A stretch of 64,000 nucleotides of DNA, taken from NCBI RefSeq assembly GCF_007994135.1, contig NZ_VLKF01000001.1:1984001-2048000 (forward strand). The letters are read 5' to 3'. Shown piece by piece: positions 7,822 through 21,819 of this stretch (the stretch's first letter is position 1; every line of letters starts with the position of its first letter). Source of the DNA: Modestobacter roseus. GTDB taxonomy: Bacteria > Actinomycetota > Actinomycetes > Mycobacteriales > Geodermatophilaceae. Under the pieces are notes generated by a model. The model saw only the letters and a program-made list of their open reading frames with translations. It was not told the origin of the DNA and did not search any database. Both the position numbers and the translations under genes were made by a program.

Positions 7822-9171
7822 TCAGGCGACCTCGACCGGCTGCTCGTCCAGGTCCGGCAGGGCGCCCAGGCGCCGCTCGATGGTGCCCATCAGCCGGTCC
7901 TGCAGCTCGGGCAGGCCGATCTGCTGGACGACGTCGGCGAAGAACCCGCGGACCACCAGGCGGCGGGCGGTCTCGGCGTCGATGCCCCGCGAGCAGAGGT
8001 AGAACAGCTGCTCGTCGTCGAACCGGCCGGTGGCGCTGGCGTGGCCGGCGCCGACGATCTCGCCGGTCTCGATCTCCAGGTTCGGCACCGAGTCGGCGCG
8101 GGCGCCGTCGGTGAGCACCAGGTTGCGGTTGAGCTCGTAGGTGTCGGTGCCGGTGGCCGCCGGGCGGATCCGGACGTCGCCGACCCACACGGTGTGCGCC
8201 TTCTCCCCCTGCAGGCCGCCCTTGTAGACGACGTTGCTGGAGCAGTTCGGCGTGGCGTGGTCGACCCAGAGCCGGTGCTCCTGGTGCTGGGTCTCGTCGG
8301 CGAAGTAGACGCCGAGCATGTCGACCGAGCCGCCGGGGCCGGCGTACTGCACGTTGTTCACCAGCCGGACGAGGTCGCCGCCCAGGGTCACCGCGACCTG
8401 CTTGAGGCTGGCGTCCCGGCCGATGACGGAGTCGTACTGCGCGCCGTGCACCGCGCCGGGGGCCCAGTCCTGCACCGAGACGACGGTGACCTGCGCGCCG
8501 TCGCCGAGCAGGAAGGAGACCGACCCGGCGTAGCGGGCCAGGCCGCTGTGGTCCAGCACGATCGTGGCCTGCGCGAACGCGCCGACCTCGATGACCAGCT
8601 GGCCCCACACGACGTCGTCGGAGCCGGTGCCGGCCAGGCCGAGGGTGACCGGGCGGTCGAGCACGGCCTCCTTCGCGACCCGGACCACGGCCGCGCCACC
8701 GCTGCGCTGGCGGGTCAGCGCGGCGAGCCGGTCGACCGGCTCGGGCAGGCCCTTGAGCAGCGGGTCGTCGGCCTCGACGCTGGTCAGCTCGACACCCTCG
8801 GGGAGGTCGGTGGACCAGGTGAGGTGCGCCTGGGACGGCGCACCGTCGAGCAGCGGGCGGATGCGGCGCATCGGGGTGAAGCGCCACTCCTCCTCCCGGC
8901 CGGTCACGACGCCGAAGGCGTCGGGGTCGGTCGAGGTGAACCGCTCGGCCGGCGAACCGGTCGGGGCCGGCCCGCCGTGCGAGTGCGATCCGGGGGGCGT
9001 GTCGCCGGCGGACCCGGTACCGGCCGCCGGGGTGGTCGGCGGGCCGGCCTGCGCCCCCACGCCGGGGGCGAAGAGCTCCCCGGCCAGCTGCGCGGTCTCC
9101 GCGGCGGCCACGGCCTCCGGGTCCAGCTCGTCGGCGGTGGTCGTGTTCGTGTTCGTGTCGGGGCTCGACAT
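7822..9171 (-). CDS. sufD: SufD Fe-S scaffold subunit
   Basis: A 449-residue SufD, partner of SufB in the SufBC2D cluster-assembly complex. The C-terminal beta-helix region carries the usual pattern LVLTDGARADSVPNLEIETG, followed by GHASATGRFDDEQLFYLCSRG. The first 80 residues are low-complexity (Asn/Thr, then Ala/Pro/Gly), longer than in E. coli SufD and probably disordered. ATG 9171 shares one base with the sufB stop (TGATG). Reading further upstream in the same frame would overlap sufB, so this start is preferred. Confidence 0.96.
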   Translation of the reverse strand: MSSPDTNTNTTTADELDPEAVAAAETAQLAGELFAPGVGAQAGPPTTPAAGTGSAGDTPPGSHSHGGPAPTGSPAERFTSTDPDAFGVVTGREEEWRFTPMRRIRPLLDGAPSQAHLTWSTDLPEGVELTSVEADDPLLKGLPEPVDRLAALTRQRSGGAAVVRVAKEAVLDRPVTLGLAGTGSDDVVWGQLVIEVGAFAQATIVLDHSGLARYAGSVSFLLGDGAQVTVVSVQDWAPGAVHGAQYDSVIGRDASLKQVAVTLGGDLVRLVNNVQYAGPGGSVDMLGVYFADETQHQEHRLWVDHATPNCSSNVVYKGGLQGEKAHTVWVGDVRIRPAATGTDTYELNRNLVLTDGARADSVPNLEIETGEIVGAGHASATGRFDDEQLFYLCSRGIDAETARRLVVRGFFADVVQQIGLPELQDRLMGTIERRLGALPDLDEQPVEVA

Positions 9172-10613
9172 CAGCCGACGGCACCTTCCATCTGCAGTTC
9201 GATCAGGCGGTTCAGCTCGAGGGCGTACTCCATCGGCAGCTCCCGGGCGATCGGCTCGACGAAGCCGCGCACGACCATCGCCATCGCCTCGTCCTCGGAG
9301 AGGCCACGGCTCATCAGGTAGAAGAGCTGGTCCTCGCTGACCCGGGAGACGGTCGCCTCGTGGCCCATCGCGACGTCGTCCTCGCGGACGTCGACGTAGG
9401 GGTAGGTGTCCGACCGGCTGATCGTGTCGACCAGCAGGGCGTCGCACTTCACCGTGGACTTGGAGCCGTAGGCGCCCTCGTCGACCTGCACGAGACCGCG
9501 GTAGGAGGTGCGGCCACCGCCACGGGCAACCGACTTCGACACGATCGTCGAGGAGGTGTGCGGCGCGGCGTGCACCATCTTGGCGCCGGCGTCCTGGTGC
9601 TGGCCCTCGCCGGCGAAGGCGATGGACATGACCTCGCCCTTGGCGTGCTCGCCGGTCATCCACACGGCCGGGTACTTCATCGTCACCTTGGAGCCGATGT
9701 TGCCGTCGACCCACTCCATGGTCGCGCCCTCGTGGGCGACGGCCCGCTTGGTGACCAGGTTGTAGACGTTGTTCGACCAGTTCTGGATGGTCGTGTACCG
9801 GCAGCGCGCGTTCTTCTTCACGATGATCTCGACGACCGCGGAGTGCAGCGAGTCGGTCTTGTAGATCGGCGCGGTGCAGCCCTCGACGTAGTGCACGTAG
9901 GCGCCCTCGTCGATGATCATGAGGGTCCGCTCGAACTGGCCCATGTTCTCGGTGTTGATCCGGAAGTAGGCCTGCAGCGGGATCTCCACGTGCACGCCCG
10001 GCGGCACGTAGATGAACGAGCCACCGGACCACACGGCGGTGTTCAGCGCGGCGAACTTGTTGTCCCCGGAGGGGATCACCGAGCCGAAGTACTCGCGGAA
10101 CAGGTCCGGGTGCTCACGCAGCGCGGTGTCGGTGTCCAGGAACAGGACGCCCTGCTCCTCGAGGTCCTCGCGGATCTTGTGGTAGACGACCTCGGACTCG
10201 TACTGCGCCGCGACGCCGGCGACCAGCCGCTGCTTCTCCGCCTCGGGGATGCCCAGCTTGTCGTAGGTGTTCTTGATGTCGTCGGGCAGCTCGTCCCAGG
10301 TGGTGGCCTGGGCCTCGGTGGAGCGCACGAAGTACTTGATGTTCTGGAAGTCGATGCCGGAGAGGTCCGAGCCCCAGTCGGGCATGGGCTTCTTGCCGAA
10401 GATCTTCAGCGCCTTGAGCCGGCGCTCGAGCATCCACTCGGGCTCGTTCTTGCGGCGCGAGATGTCGCGGACGACGTCCTCGTTGATGCCACGGGTGGCC
10501 GAGGCGCCGGCGGTGTCGGCGTCCGCCCAGCCGTACTTGTAGCGGCCGAGCGCGTCGATCGTCTCGTCCTGCGTCATCGGCGTGCTCACCGGCGGCTGCT
10601 GGGTGCTGGTCAT
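9171..10613 (-). CDS. sufB: SufB Fe-S scaffold subunit
   Basis: A 480-residue SufB, the main scaffold on which the Fe-S cluster is built. It shows the conserved N-terminal helical part ([15 protein letters not shown]) and the [20 protein letters not shown] segment. The beta-helix has [20 protein letters not shown] and [18 protein letters not shown], with the family Cys and Trp. No intein is present, unlike in several mycobacterial SufB genes. The start ATG overlaps the sufR stop as ATGA, so it is coupled to the regulator gene. Confidence 0.97.
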   Translation of the reverse strand: MTSTQQPPVSTPMTQDETIDALGRYKYGWADADTAGASATRGINEDVVRDISRRKNEPEWMLERRLKALKIFGKKPMPDWGSDLSGIDFQNIKYFVRSTEAQATTWDELPDDIKNTYDKLGIPEAEKQRLVAGVAAQYESEVVYHKIREDLEEQGVLFLDTDTALREHPDLFREYFGSVIPSGDNKFAALNTAVWSGGSFIYVPPGVHVEIPLQAYFRINTENMGQFERTLMIIDEGAYVHYVEGCTAPIYKTDSLHSAVVEIIVKKNARCRYTTIQNWSNNVYNLVTKRAVAHEGATMEWVDGNIGSKVTMKYPAVWMTGEHAKGEVMSIAFAGEGQHQDAGAKMVHAAPHTSSTIVSKSVARGGGRTSYRGLVQVDEGAYGSKSTVKCDALLVDTISRSDTYPYVDVREDDVAMGHEATVSRVSEDQLFYLMSRGLSEDEAMAMVVRGFVEPIARELPMEYALELNRLIELQMEGAVG

Positions 10614-11503
10614 GCGGGGGTCCTCTCCCGGTCGATCGAGGGGGTGGATCGAGTGCTGGCGCCAGCCGTCCCGGCTGAGGCGCGACCAGCAGGTACAGGG
10701 TGTGGCAGGTCGGCTTTGTTCCCGCCCGGGGCCGTGATGCGAGCCGGTGCGTGCTGGGCGGGGTCCAGGGGCGGGTGGGCGGGGATGTGCGTCGTGCAGA
10801 TCCCGTCGCCGTGGGCGATGGTGGCCAGTCGCTGCACGTGGGTGCCGACCAGCCGGCTGATCACCGCGGTCTCAGCCTCGCACAGCTGGGGGAACTCGGC
10901 GGCCACGTGGGCCACCGGGCAGTGGTGCTGGCAGAGCTGCTCACCGGCGGAGCTGCCGGCCCCGCCGAGGGACAGCGCCAGGGCCGCGTAGCCCTCGGTG
11001 GTGAGCGCGGCGGCGACCACCTCGGCCCGGTCGACCGGTCCGGCGGCGTCCCGTTGCGCCTGCTCGACGGCGGCCGAGCAGCGCTCCTCCAGCCCAGCCA
11101 GCTGCAGCTCGGCGACCTCGCGCACCGCGTCGGGGCCGCCGTGGGCGGCGACGAAGCGGAGCGCGGTGAGCGCCAGGTCGTCGTAGGCGTGCGGGAACGA
11201 GGCCCGGCCGGCCTCGGTGAGCGTGAACCGGCGGGCCGGACGACCGCGACCCCGGCGGCCGGCCGGGGCCTCGCGCTCGGCGACCTGCCCGGCGGCCAGC
11301 AGGCCGTCCAGGTGCCGGCGGACGGCGGCCGGGGAGATCCCCAGCCGCGCGGCCAGCTCGGCGGCGGACTGCGGACCGTGCTCGAGGAGCAGGGCGGTCA
11401 CCCGGTTCCGGGTGCGCCCGTCCTCTCCCGCCGGAGCCGGCGACGACACGGTCCCGGCACCGGCCGGAGCCGGGGTCGGGACACGGGTCGCAGCGGATTC
11501 CAC
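10610..11503 (-). CDS. sufR: SufR-type Fe-S-sensing transcriptional repressor
   Basis: A 297-residue regulator heading the suf operon. An N-terminal winged helix-turn-helix ([20 protein letters not shown], about residues 48-68) is followed by a basic wing ([10 protein letters not shown]). The C-terminal domain has Cys residues spaced as in Fe-S-binding SufR proteins: [14 protein letters not shown] and GDGICTTH. It should sense cluster status and repress sufBDCSUT (Rv1460 type). The last 60 residues (Pro/Ala/Thr-rich) are a non-conserved tail. The GTG start at 11503 has no ribosome site, but CACAAT lies 6 nt upstream and a CACAA-N5-TTGTG palindrome covers the start, pointing to a leaderless, autoregulated transcript. 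Confidence 0.93.
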   Translation of the reverse strand: MESAATRVPTPAPAGAGTVSSPAPAGEDGRTRNRVTALLLEHGPQSAAELAARLGISPAAVRRHLDGLLAAGQVAEREAPAGRRGRGRPARRFTLTEAGRASFPHAYDDLALTALRFVAAHGGPDAVREVAELQLAGLEERCSAAVEQAQRDAAGPVDRAEVVAAALTTEGYAALALSLGGAGSSAGEQLCQHHCPVAHVAAEFPQLCEAETAVISRLVGTHVQRLATIAHGDGICTTHIPAHPPLDPAQHAPARITAPGGNKADLPHPVPAGRASAGTAGASTRSTPSIDRERTPA

Positions 11504-11537
11504 AACACGATTGTGTGCTTAATCGGGAGGCCCGCAA
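11501..11537 (-). promoter_or_regulatory. putative sufR promoter with operator over the start codon
   Basis: On the minus strand, TTGCGG (11537-11532), a 16-nt spacer and CACAAT (11515-11510) precede the GTG start by 6 nt, a leaderless layout. The inverted repeat CACAA-cacga-TTGTG at 11501-11515 spans the -10 element and the start codon, a suitable place for SufR autorepression. The operator assignment is inferred from position. Confidence 0.45.
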
Positions 11538-11567
11538 GCAAGGTCCCCCTTACCTGCGGGCGTCCCG
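11524..11567 (-). terminator. hairpin after clpC
   Basis: Inverted repeat GCCCGCA / TGCGGGC (11530-11561) with an outer CGGG/CCCG pairing. It lies 10 bp beyond the clpC stop and overlaps the proposed -35 of sufR. It probably ends clpC transcription before the suf operon. Confidence 0.5.
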
Positions 11568-11576
11568 AGAGGCAGC

Positions 11577-14147
<2,571 letters not shown>

Positions 14148-14318
14148 CAGTCGATGGCCGCCTCTCGTGTCGGTGTGGCGGTGCTCACCTACCCGAACCG
14201 GGCGCACTGCACCTCGACGGCCTGATCAGCGATCGGCCGCCGGTGGCGGGGCCGGGGCGGGCACCGGCGGCCTTCGCGGCGGGCCGGTGGGGGCACCGCA
14301 GTGGATAGCATCGAGGGC

Positions 14319-15278
14319 GTGCCAGTTCTTCCCAGCTCGGTCCGCTCGGCCTCGGTGCGCCCCTCGACCGTCACCCGCATCGCCCTGGCCAACGTGGTCG
14401 CGAACGGGTTGATCGTGGTCACCGGCGGTGCCGTCCGCCTGACCGGCTCGGGTCTGGGCTGCCCGACCTGGCCGCGGTGCACCGACGACAGCTTCGTGAC
14501 GACGCCGGAGATGGCCGGTCACGGGCTCATCGAGTTCGGCAACCGGCTGCTCACCTTCGTGCTGGCCGCCGTCGCCGTCGCCACGGTGGTCGCGGTCTTC
14601 CGCTCGGCCCGCCACGACCTGCGCCGGCTGGCCGTGCTCACCTTCCTCGGCGTCCCGGCGCAGGCGCTGCTGGGCGGGGTCACCGTGCTCACCGGCCTGA
14701 ACCCCTGGACGGTGGCGGCGCACTTCCTGCTCTCCGCCGTGCTGGTGGCGCTGGCGACCACGCTGTGGCTGCGGTCCCGTGAACCGGGTGTCGGCCAGCT
14801 GCTGGTGCGCCGTCCGCTGGCGGGGCTGGCCTGGGGCATCGCCGCGGCCGTGGCCGCCGTGCAGGTGCTCGGCACGGTCGTGACCGGCAGCGGCCCGCAC
14901 AGCGGCGACGTCGACGAGTTCGACACCCCGACCGGCGACCGGATGGGCTTCGACCCGGAGCTGATGAGCCAGCTGCACGCCGACGTCGTCTTCCTGCTGG
15001 TCGGGCTCACCATCGCCCTGCTCGTCGCGCTGCACGCCACCGACGCACCGGAGCGGGTGCGGCGCGCCGCCCGCGCCCTGCTGGTCGTCGAGCTGCTGCA
15101 GGGCGTCGTCGGCTACGCGCAGTACTTCACCCACCTGCCGGCCGCCCTGGTGCTGCTGCACATGGCCGGCGCGGTGCTCGTCATCGTCTACACGGCCCGG
15201 CTGGTCTGGTCGGTGCGCGGCCCGGCGTCCGAGCTCCCCGTCGACGCCACCCCGGCCCACGAGGCCGCCACCCGCTGA
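14319..15278 (+). CDS. ctaA: haem A synthase CtaA
   Basis: A 319-residue polytopic membrane protein with about eight hydrophobic segments that oxidises haem O to haem A for cytochrome aa3 oxidase. The conserved pattern RLTGSGLGCPTWPRC with its Cys pair, HGLIEFGNRLLTF with a haem-ligand His, and later HFLLSA, QLHADVVFLL and LHMAGAVLV are visible. GTG 14319 is chosen because TAGCAT lies 7 nt upstream. A GTG at 14301 in the same frame would add six residues and has only a weak GGTGG site. It faces ctaB, the enzyme for the preceding step, across a 160-bp repeat-containing gap. Confidence 0.93.
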   Translation: MPVLPSSVRSASVRPSTVTRIALANVVANGLIVVTGGAVRLTGSGLGCPTWPRCTDDSFVTTPEMAGHGLIEFGNRLLTFVLAAVAVATVVAVFRSARHDLRRLAVLTFLGVPAQALLGGVTVLTGLNPWTVAAHFLLSAVLVALATTLWLRSREPGVGQLLVRRPLAGLAWGIAAAVAAVQVLGTVVTGSGPHSGDVDEFDTPTGDRMGFDPELMSQLHADVVFLLVGLTIALLVALHATDAPERVRRAARALLVVELLQGVVGYAQYFTHLPAALVLLHMAGAVLVIVYTARLVWSVRGPASELPVDATPAHEAATR

Positions 15279-15300
15279 CCCGGAGCCCGTCGTTCGACCG

Positions 15301-15431
15301 GGCCCGCGCCGAACCCGGTGACGCGCGGGAACGGCCACCCTTCAGGGGCCCGCGCCGAGCCCGGTGACGCGCTGGAACGGCCACCCTTCAGGGGCCCGCG
15401 CCGAGCCTGCGAGGCGTGGGGGGAAGGGTGG
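15301..15431. repeat. 46-bp tandem repeat with hairpin between ctaA and ctaB
   Basis: Two near-identical 46-bp units (15301-15346 and 15347-15392, two mismatches) are followed by the first 15-16 bp of a third at 15393. The CCACCCTTC in the second unit pairs with GAAGGGTGG at 15423-15431. The array therefore also supplies a large hairpin between two convergent genes and could act as a shared terminator. Confidence 0.9.
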
Positions 15432-15438
15432 TCCTTCT

Positions 15439-16362
15439 TCAGACGAGGACGTCGGCCACCAGGGCGATGGACAGCAGCGTCATGTAGGTGATCGACACCG
15501 AGAACAGCCGCATGGGGCGGTCGGGGACGCCGGCCTTGATCCGCCGCAGCCAGGCGTGCGACTCGACGACGTACCAGGCACCCAGGCCAAGCGTGGCGAT
15601 GCCGGTGACCCAGCCCAGCTGCGGCGTCACGGGCACCATCAGCAGCGAGGTGCCGAGGGTGCCCCAGGCCCAGGCGACCGACTGGCGCCCGACGGTGACC
15701 GGCCCGGCCACCACGGAGAGCATCGGCACCCCGGCGCGGAAGTAGTCGAAGCGGAACCTGCTGGCCAGCGCCCAGAAGTGCGGCATCTGCCAGCAGAAGA
15801 CGATGCCGAAGAAGACGAACGCCGGCCAGTCCAGCGAGCCGGTGACCGCGGCCCAGCCGATCAGCACCGGAGCGGCGCCCGGCAGCCCGCCGAAAACGGT
15901 GTTGTGCCGGGTCCGGCGCTTGAGCACCATCGTGTAGAGCACCGAGTAGGCCAGCACCGCGGCGGCGGCCAGGGCCGTGGCCAGCGGCGTGGTGAACAGG
16001 CCGAGGAGCACCAGGGAGACCCACGCCAGGATCACGCCGAACACCAGCGCGTTGCGAGGCGCGATGACCCCGCTGGGGATCGGCCGGTTCCGGGTCCGGG
16101 ACATCAGCCGGTCGATGTCCCGGTCGTACCAGCAGTTGACGGTGTTCGCCGCCCCGGCGGCGAGCATCCCGCCGACCAGGGTGGCCAGGACCAGGCCGGT
16201 GCCCGGCCAGCCCCCGGCCGCGAGCATCATCGCCGGGAGCGTGGTGACCAGCAGCAGCTCGACGAGCTTGGGCTTGGTCAGCGACACGTAGGCGGCCACC
16301 GTCGACCGGATCGGACGTACCGTCCGGGCCGGGCGCACGGAGCGGTCGGCGATCGCCGTCAC
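15439..16362 (-). CDS. ctaB: protohaem IX farnesyltransferase (haem O synthase)
   Basis: A 307-residue UbiA-family prenyltransferase of the inner membrane that adds farnesyl to haem B, giving haem O for CtaA. The family motif NTVNCWYDRDIDRLMSRT with its Asp-rich Mg2+/diphosphate site is present, and about nine membrane segments follow the N-terminal YVSLTKPKLVELLL. The GTG at 16362 is chosen because conserved sequence begins about 25 residues later and it overlaps the stop of a short upstream ORF as GTGA. An in-frame start at 16482 would add about 40 non-conserved residues. Confidence 0.93.
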   Translation of the reverse strand: MTAIADRSVRPARTVRPIRSTVAAYVSLTKPKLVELLLVTTLPAMMLAAGGWPGTGLVLATLVGGMLAAGAANTVNCWYDRDIDRLMSRTRNRPIPSGVIAPRNALVFGVILAWVSLVLLGLFTTPLATALAAAAVLAYSVLYTMVLKRRTRHNTVFGGLPGAAPVLIGWAAVTGSLDWPAFVFFGIVFCWQMPHFWALASRFRFDYFRAGVPMLSVVAGPVTVGRQSVAWAWGTLGTSLLMVPVTPQLGWVTGIATLGLGAWYVVESHAWLRRIKAGVPDRPMRLFSVSITYMTLLSIALVADVLV

Positions 16363-16406
16363 CGGGAGCCCAGGAGCGCGGCGTCGCGCGGGCAGCAGAG
16401 CACCAC
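16359..16406 (-). CDS. putative 15-codon leader ORF coupled to ctaB
   Basis: Reads MVLCCPRDAALLGSR then TGA. AGAAGGA lies 4 nt before the first GTG (7 nt before a second GTG), a much better ribosome site than ctaB itself has. Its TGA overlaps the ctaB GTG as GTGA, so ribosomes finishing here could restart on ctaB. The tandem Cys codons recall Cys-responsive leader ORFs of actinobacteria, but the peptide is unproven and function is unknown. Confidence 0.4.
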   Translation of the reverse strand: MVLCCPRDAALLGSR

Positions 16407-16497
16407 GAGGTCCTTCTCCGCCGGGGGGATGAGTTCCCGACCACTGTAGCCGGGCCTCCCGCGGGGAATGGCTCGGCACCACTAGGGTTTGATCACG

Positions 16498-16525
16498 TTG
16501 ACTCTGCGCGTGATGCGGGTAGGGC
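16498..16525 (+). promoter_or_regulatory. putative promoter of the tkt operon
   Basis: TTGACT (16498-16503), a 16-nt spacer and TAGGGC (16520-16525) match the housekeeping sigma pattern of actinobacteria. Transcription would start near 16532, leaving a GC-rich 5' leader of about 150 nt before tkt. I see no recognised riboswitch in that leader. Confidence 0.5.
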
Positions 16526-16683
16526 GGACGTCGAGGACGACGGCGCGCCCACGCTCACGACCTCCGACCGCGCCGACCGGGGCGGCCGTGGTGTGCACCG
16601 TCGTCCGCCCGGGGTGGGTCGACCCCCTGGCCCCCCGGGCGGGTCCGACACCGATCTATCCCCGAGGGAGCTCCGAGCGCCAC

Positions 16684-18915
<2,232 letters not shown>

Positions 18916-18922
18916 ACAAGGA

Positions 18923-18974
18923 CCCCGGTGCCCCCCACGACACGCTCCGCGCGCCGTGGGGCCCTGCACCGGGG
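18923..18974 (+). terminator. hairpin between tkt and tal
   Basis: Nested inverted repeat: CCCCGGTGC pairs with GCACCGGGG, and inside it CCACG pairs with CGTGG. It lies 7 bp after the tkt stop and could reduce readthrough into tal. tal follows with its own strong ribosome site, so the hairpin is likely partial or used for mRNA processing. Confidence 0.5.
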
Positions 18975-19006
18975 CCGCAGAACACACACAGACAGGAGGG
19001 CATGAG

Positions 19007-20113
19007 ATGGCCCAGAACGAGAACCTGGCACAGCTGTCCAAGGCGGGGGTCGCCGTCTGGCTCGACGACCTCTCCCGCGACCGCATCCGCAGCGGCAACC
19101 TGCAGCAGCTCGTCGACGAGCACAGCGTCGTCGGCGTCACCACGAACCCGTCGATCTTCGCCGCGGCGATCAGCGGCTCGTCGTCCTACGACGACCAGCT
19201 GCACGCCATGGCGGTGCGCAAGGTGAGCGTCGAGGAGGCGCTGCGCACCATCACCGCCGCCGACGTCCGGGACGCGTGCGACCTGCTCGCGCCGGTCGCC
19301 GCGCGCACCGGCCGCGACGGCCGCGTGTCGCTGGAGGTGGCCCCGGGCCTGGCCCGGGACACCGACGCGACCTCCGCGGAGGCTGCGCACCTGTGGTGGC
19401 TGGTCGACCGGCCGAACCTGTTCATCAAGATCCCGGCCACCGTCGAGGGGCTGCCCGCGATCACCGAGACGATCGCGGCCGGCATCAGCGTGAACGTGAC
19501 GCTGATCTTCAGCCTCGAGCGGTACAAGGCGGTCATGGAGGCCTACATCGCCGGCCTCGAGAAGCGCCTGGCCGAGAACCCGGACGCCTCCTTCGACGGC
19601 ATCGAGTCGGTCGCCTCGTTCTTCGTGTCCCGCGTGGACACCGAGATCGACAAGCGGCTGGACGCCTCGGGTGCCGACGCCTCGCTCAAGGGCAAGGCCG
19701 GCGTGGCGAACGCCCAGCTGGCCTACCAGGCCTACGAGGAGGTGTTCTCCTCCGACCGCTGGAAGGCGCTGGAGGCCAAGGGCGCCAGCAAGCAGCGTCC
19801 GCTGTGGGCCTCGACCGGGGTGAAGAACCCGGAGTACTCCGACACGCTGTACCTGTCCGAGCTGATCGCCCCGGACACGGTCAACACCATGCCGGAGAAG
19901 ACGATGCAGGCCTACGCCGACCACGGCCAGGCCGGCACCCCGGTGCAGTCGGCCTACGCCGACGCCGCCCAGGTGATGAAGTCCGTCACCGACGCCGGCG
20001 TCGACCTCGACGACGTCTTCCGCGTGCTCGAGGACGAGGCCGTGCAGAAGTTCGTCGACGCCTGGGACGAGCTGACCGGCTCCGTGCAGGAGCAGCTGCA
20101 GGACAAGAAGTGA
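19007..20113 (+). CDS. tal: transaldolase
   Basis: A 368-residue transaldolase linking pentose phosphates to glycolytic intermediates. Conserved [13 protein letters not shown] near the start, the Schiff-base Lys in [22 protein letters not shown], and [14 protein letters not shown] are visible. The length and the C-terminal [17 protein letters not shown] match the actinobacterial Tal subfamily. ATG 19007 has AGGAGG 7 nt upstream. An overlapping ATG at 19002 is out of frame. Confidence 0.97.
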   Translation: MAQNENLAQLSKAGVAVWLDDLSRDRIRSGNLQQLVDEHSVVGVTTNPSIFAAAISGSSSYDDQLHAMAVRKVSVEEALRTITAADVRDACDLLAPVAARTGRDGRVSLEVAPGLARDTDATSAEAAHLWWLVDRPNLFIKIPATVEGLPAITETIAAGISVNVTLIFSLERYKAVMEAYIAGLEKRLAENPDASFDGIESVASFFVSRVDTEIDKRLDASGADASLKGKAGVANAQLAYQAYEEVFSSDRWKALEAKGASKQRPLWASTGVKNPEYSDTLYLSELIAPDTVNTMPEKTMQAYADHGQAGTPVQSAYADAAQVMKSVTDAGVDLDDVFRVLEDEAVQKFVDAWDELTGSVQEQLQDKK

Positions 20114-20114
20114 C

Positions 20115-20212
20115 GGTGCGCCGGCTCCCGGCGCACCCGCACCGCACCACCTGAACCACCCCGCACCACCGACCCGCCGTCCCGCCCGGTCCTCCGGGCC
20201 GGACGGCGGGTC
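20115..20212 (+). terminator. two hairpins between tal and zwf
   Basis: The first is GGTGCGCCGG-ctc-CCGGCGCACC at 20115-20137, directly after the tal stop. The second is GACCCGCCGTCC / GGACGGCGGGTC (20171-20182 with 20201-20212), which holds an inner CCGG/CCGG pairing. Both stems are perfect. They probably attenuate or terminate between tal and zwf. Confidence 0.6.
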
Positions 20213-20236
20213 GCCCAGCGATCGAGGACGGAGACG

Positions 20237-21760
20237 ATGTCCACCAACCCGTTGCGCGATCCCCGGGACCGGCGGCTGCCCCGAGTTCCCGAGCCCTGCG
20301 CTCTCGTCGTCTTCGGGATCACCGGTGACCTCTCGCGCAAGAAGCTCCTGCCGGCCGTCTACGACCTGGCCAACCGCGGCCTGCTCCCCACCAACTTCGC
20401 CCTGCTCGGCTTCGCCCGCCGCGACTGGGGTGACGTCGAGTTCTCCGAGCTCGCCCGGTCGGCCGCCCGCGAGCACGCGCGCACCCCGTGGCGCGAGGAG
20501 GTCTGGGAGCGGCTGGCCAACAGCGTCCGCTTCGTCCAGGGCTCCTTCGACGACGACAACGCCTTCGACGAGCTCGCCGAGAACCTTGCCGAGCTCGAGG
20601 GCAGCCACGGCATCGGCGGCAACGCCGCGTTCTACCTGTCGATCCCGCCCGCGCTGTTCCCGGTCGTGCTCAAGCAGATGCAGCGCACCGGCATGGCCGA
20701 GAGCACCCCGGAACGGTGGCGCCGGGTCGTGGTCGAGAAGCCCTTCGGCACCGACCTGACCTCCAGCCGCGAGCTGAACGCGCTGGTCGACTCGGTCTTC
20801 ACCGCCGACGACGTCTTCCGGATCGACCACTACCTCGGCAAGGAGACGGTCCAGAACCTGCTGGCCCTCCGCTTCGCCAACACGCTGTTCGAGCCGATCT
20901 GGAACGGTCACCACGTCGACTCGGTCCAGATCACCATGGCCGAGGACGTCGGCATCGGCGGGCGCGCCGGGTTCTACGAGAAGACCGGCGCCGCCCGCGA
21001 CGTGCTGCAGAACCACCTCCTGCAGCTGCTCGCACTGACCGCCATGGAGGAGCCGGTCGAGTTCTCCGCCGAGGAGATCCGCACCGAGAAGCTCAAGGTG
21101 CTGCGGGCCATCTCCATCCCCGCCGACGGCGACATGGCGCAATTCGCCATCCGCGGCCAGTACGAGCAGGGCTGGCTCGCCGGCCAGCGGGCGAAGGGCT
21201 ACCAGCAGGAGGACGGCGTCGACCCGGCGTCGACGACCGAGACCTACGCCGCCGTCCGCCTCGGCGTCGAGACCCGCCGCTGGGCCGGGGTGCCGTTCTA
21301 CCTGCGCACCGGCAAGCGCCTGCCCCGCCGGGTCACCGAGATCGCCCTGTCCTTCCGGCGCGCTCCGCACCTCCCCTTCGCCCCGACCGACACCGAGGAG
21401 CTGGGCCACAACCAGCTGGTGATCCGGGTGCAGCCCGACGAGGGCGTCACGCTGAAGTTCGGCTCGAAGGTGCCCGGCAGCGTGATGGAGGTCCGCGACG
21501 TCGCGATGGACTTCCTCTACGGCGAACAGTTCACCGAGGCCAGCCCCGAGGCCTACGAGCGGCTGCTGCTGGACGTGCTCCTCGGCGACGCCACGCTGTT
21601 CCCGCGCAACGCCGAGGTCGAGGCCTCCTGGGCGGTCATCGACCCGCTGGAGGCCTTCTGGACCGGCACCACCCCGCACTCCTACCGGGCCGGCGAATGG
21701 GGCCCGCGGGCCGCCGACGCGATGCTCGAGGCCGAAGGCCGGGCATGGCGCAGACCCTGA
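20237..21760 (+). CDS. zwf: glucose-6-phosphate dehydrogenase
   Basis: A 507-residue enzyme catalysing the first oxidative pentose phosphate step and producing NADPH. The Rossmann motif VFGITGDLSRKKLLPA, VVEKPFGTD, and the substrate-binding active site RIDHYLGKETVQN are intact. The C-terminal EAFWTGTTPHSYRAGEWGP is typical. ATG 20237 follows GGACGGAG. The gene is upstream of opcA, whose product helps assemble and activate G6PD in actinobacteria and cyanobacteria. Confidence 0.98.
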   Translation: MSTNPLRDPRDRRLPRVPEPCALVVFGITGDLSRKKLLPAVYDLANRGLLPTNFALLGFARRDWGDVEFSELARSAAREHARTPWREEVWERLANSVRFVQGSFDDDNAFDELAENLAELEGSHGIGGNAAFYLSIPPALFPVVLKQMQRTGMAESTPERWRRVVVEKPFGTDLTSSRELNALVDSVFTADDVFRIDHYLGKETVQNLLALRFANTLFEPIWNGHHVDSVQITMAEDVGIGGRAGFYEKTGAARDVLQNHLLQLLALTAMEEPVEFSAEEIRTEKLKVLRAISIPADGDMAQFAIRGQYEQGWLAGQRAKGYQQEDGVDPASTTETYAAVRLGVETRRWAGVPFYLRTGKRLPRRVTEIALSFRRAPHLPFAPTDTEELGHNQLVIRVQPDEGVTLKFGSKVPGSVMEVRDVAMDFLYGEQFTEASPEAYERLLLDVLLGDATLFPRNAEVEASWAVIDPLEAFWTGTTPHSYRAGEWGPRAADAMLEAEGRAWRRP

Positions 21761-21819
21761 CCCGCGCCGACCGTGACCTCTGTCCTGCTCCACCCCTCGC
21801 GAGCTGAGGAGCTGACCTC

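Noticed and set aside
16489-16683. 65-residue N-terminal extension of transketolase
   Set aside because: It spans the likely promoter and leader, and the translated sequence is not conserved; ATG 16684 fits better.
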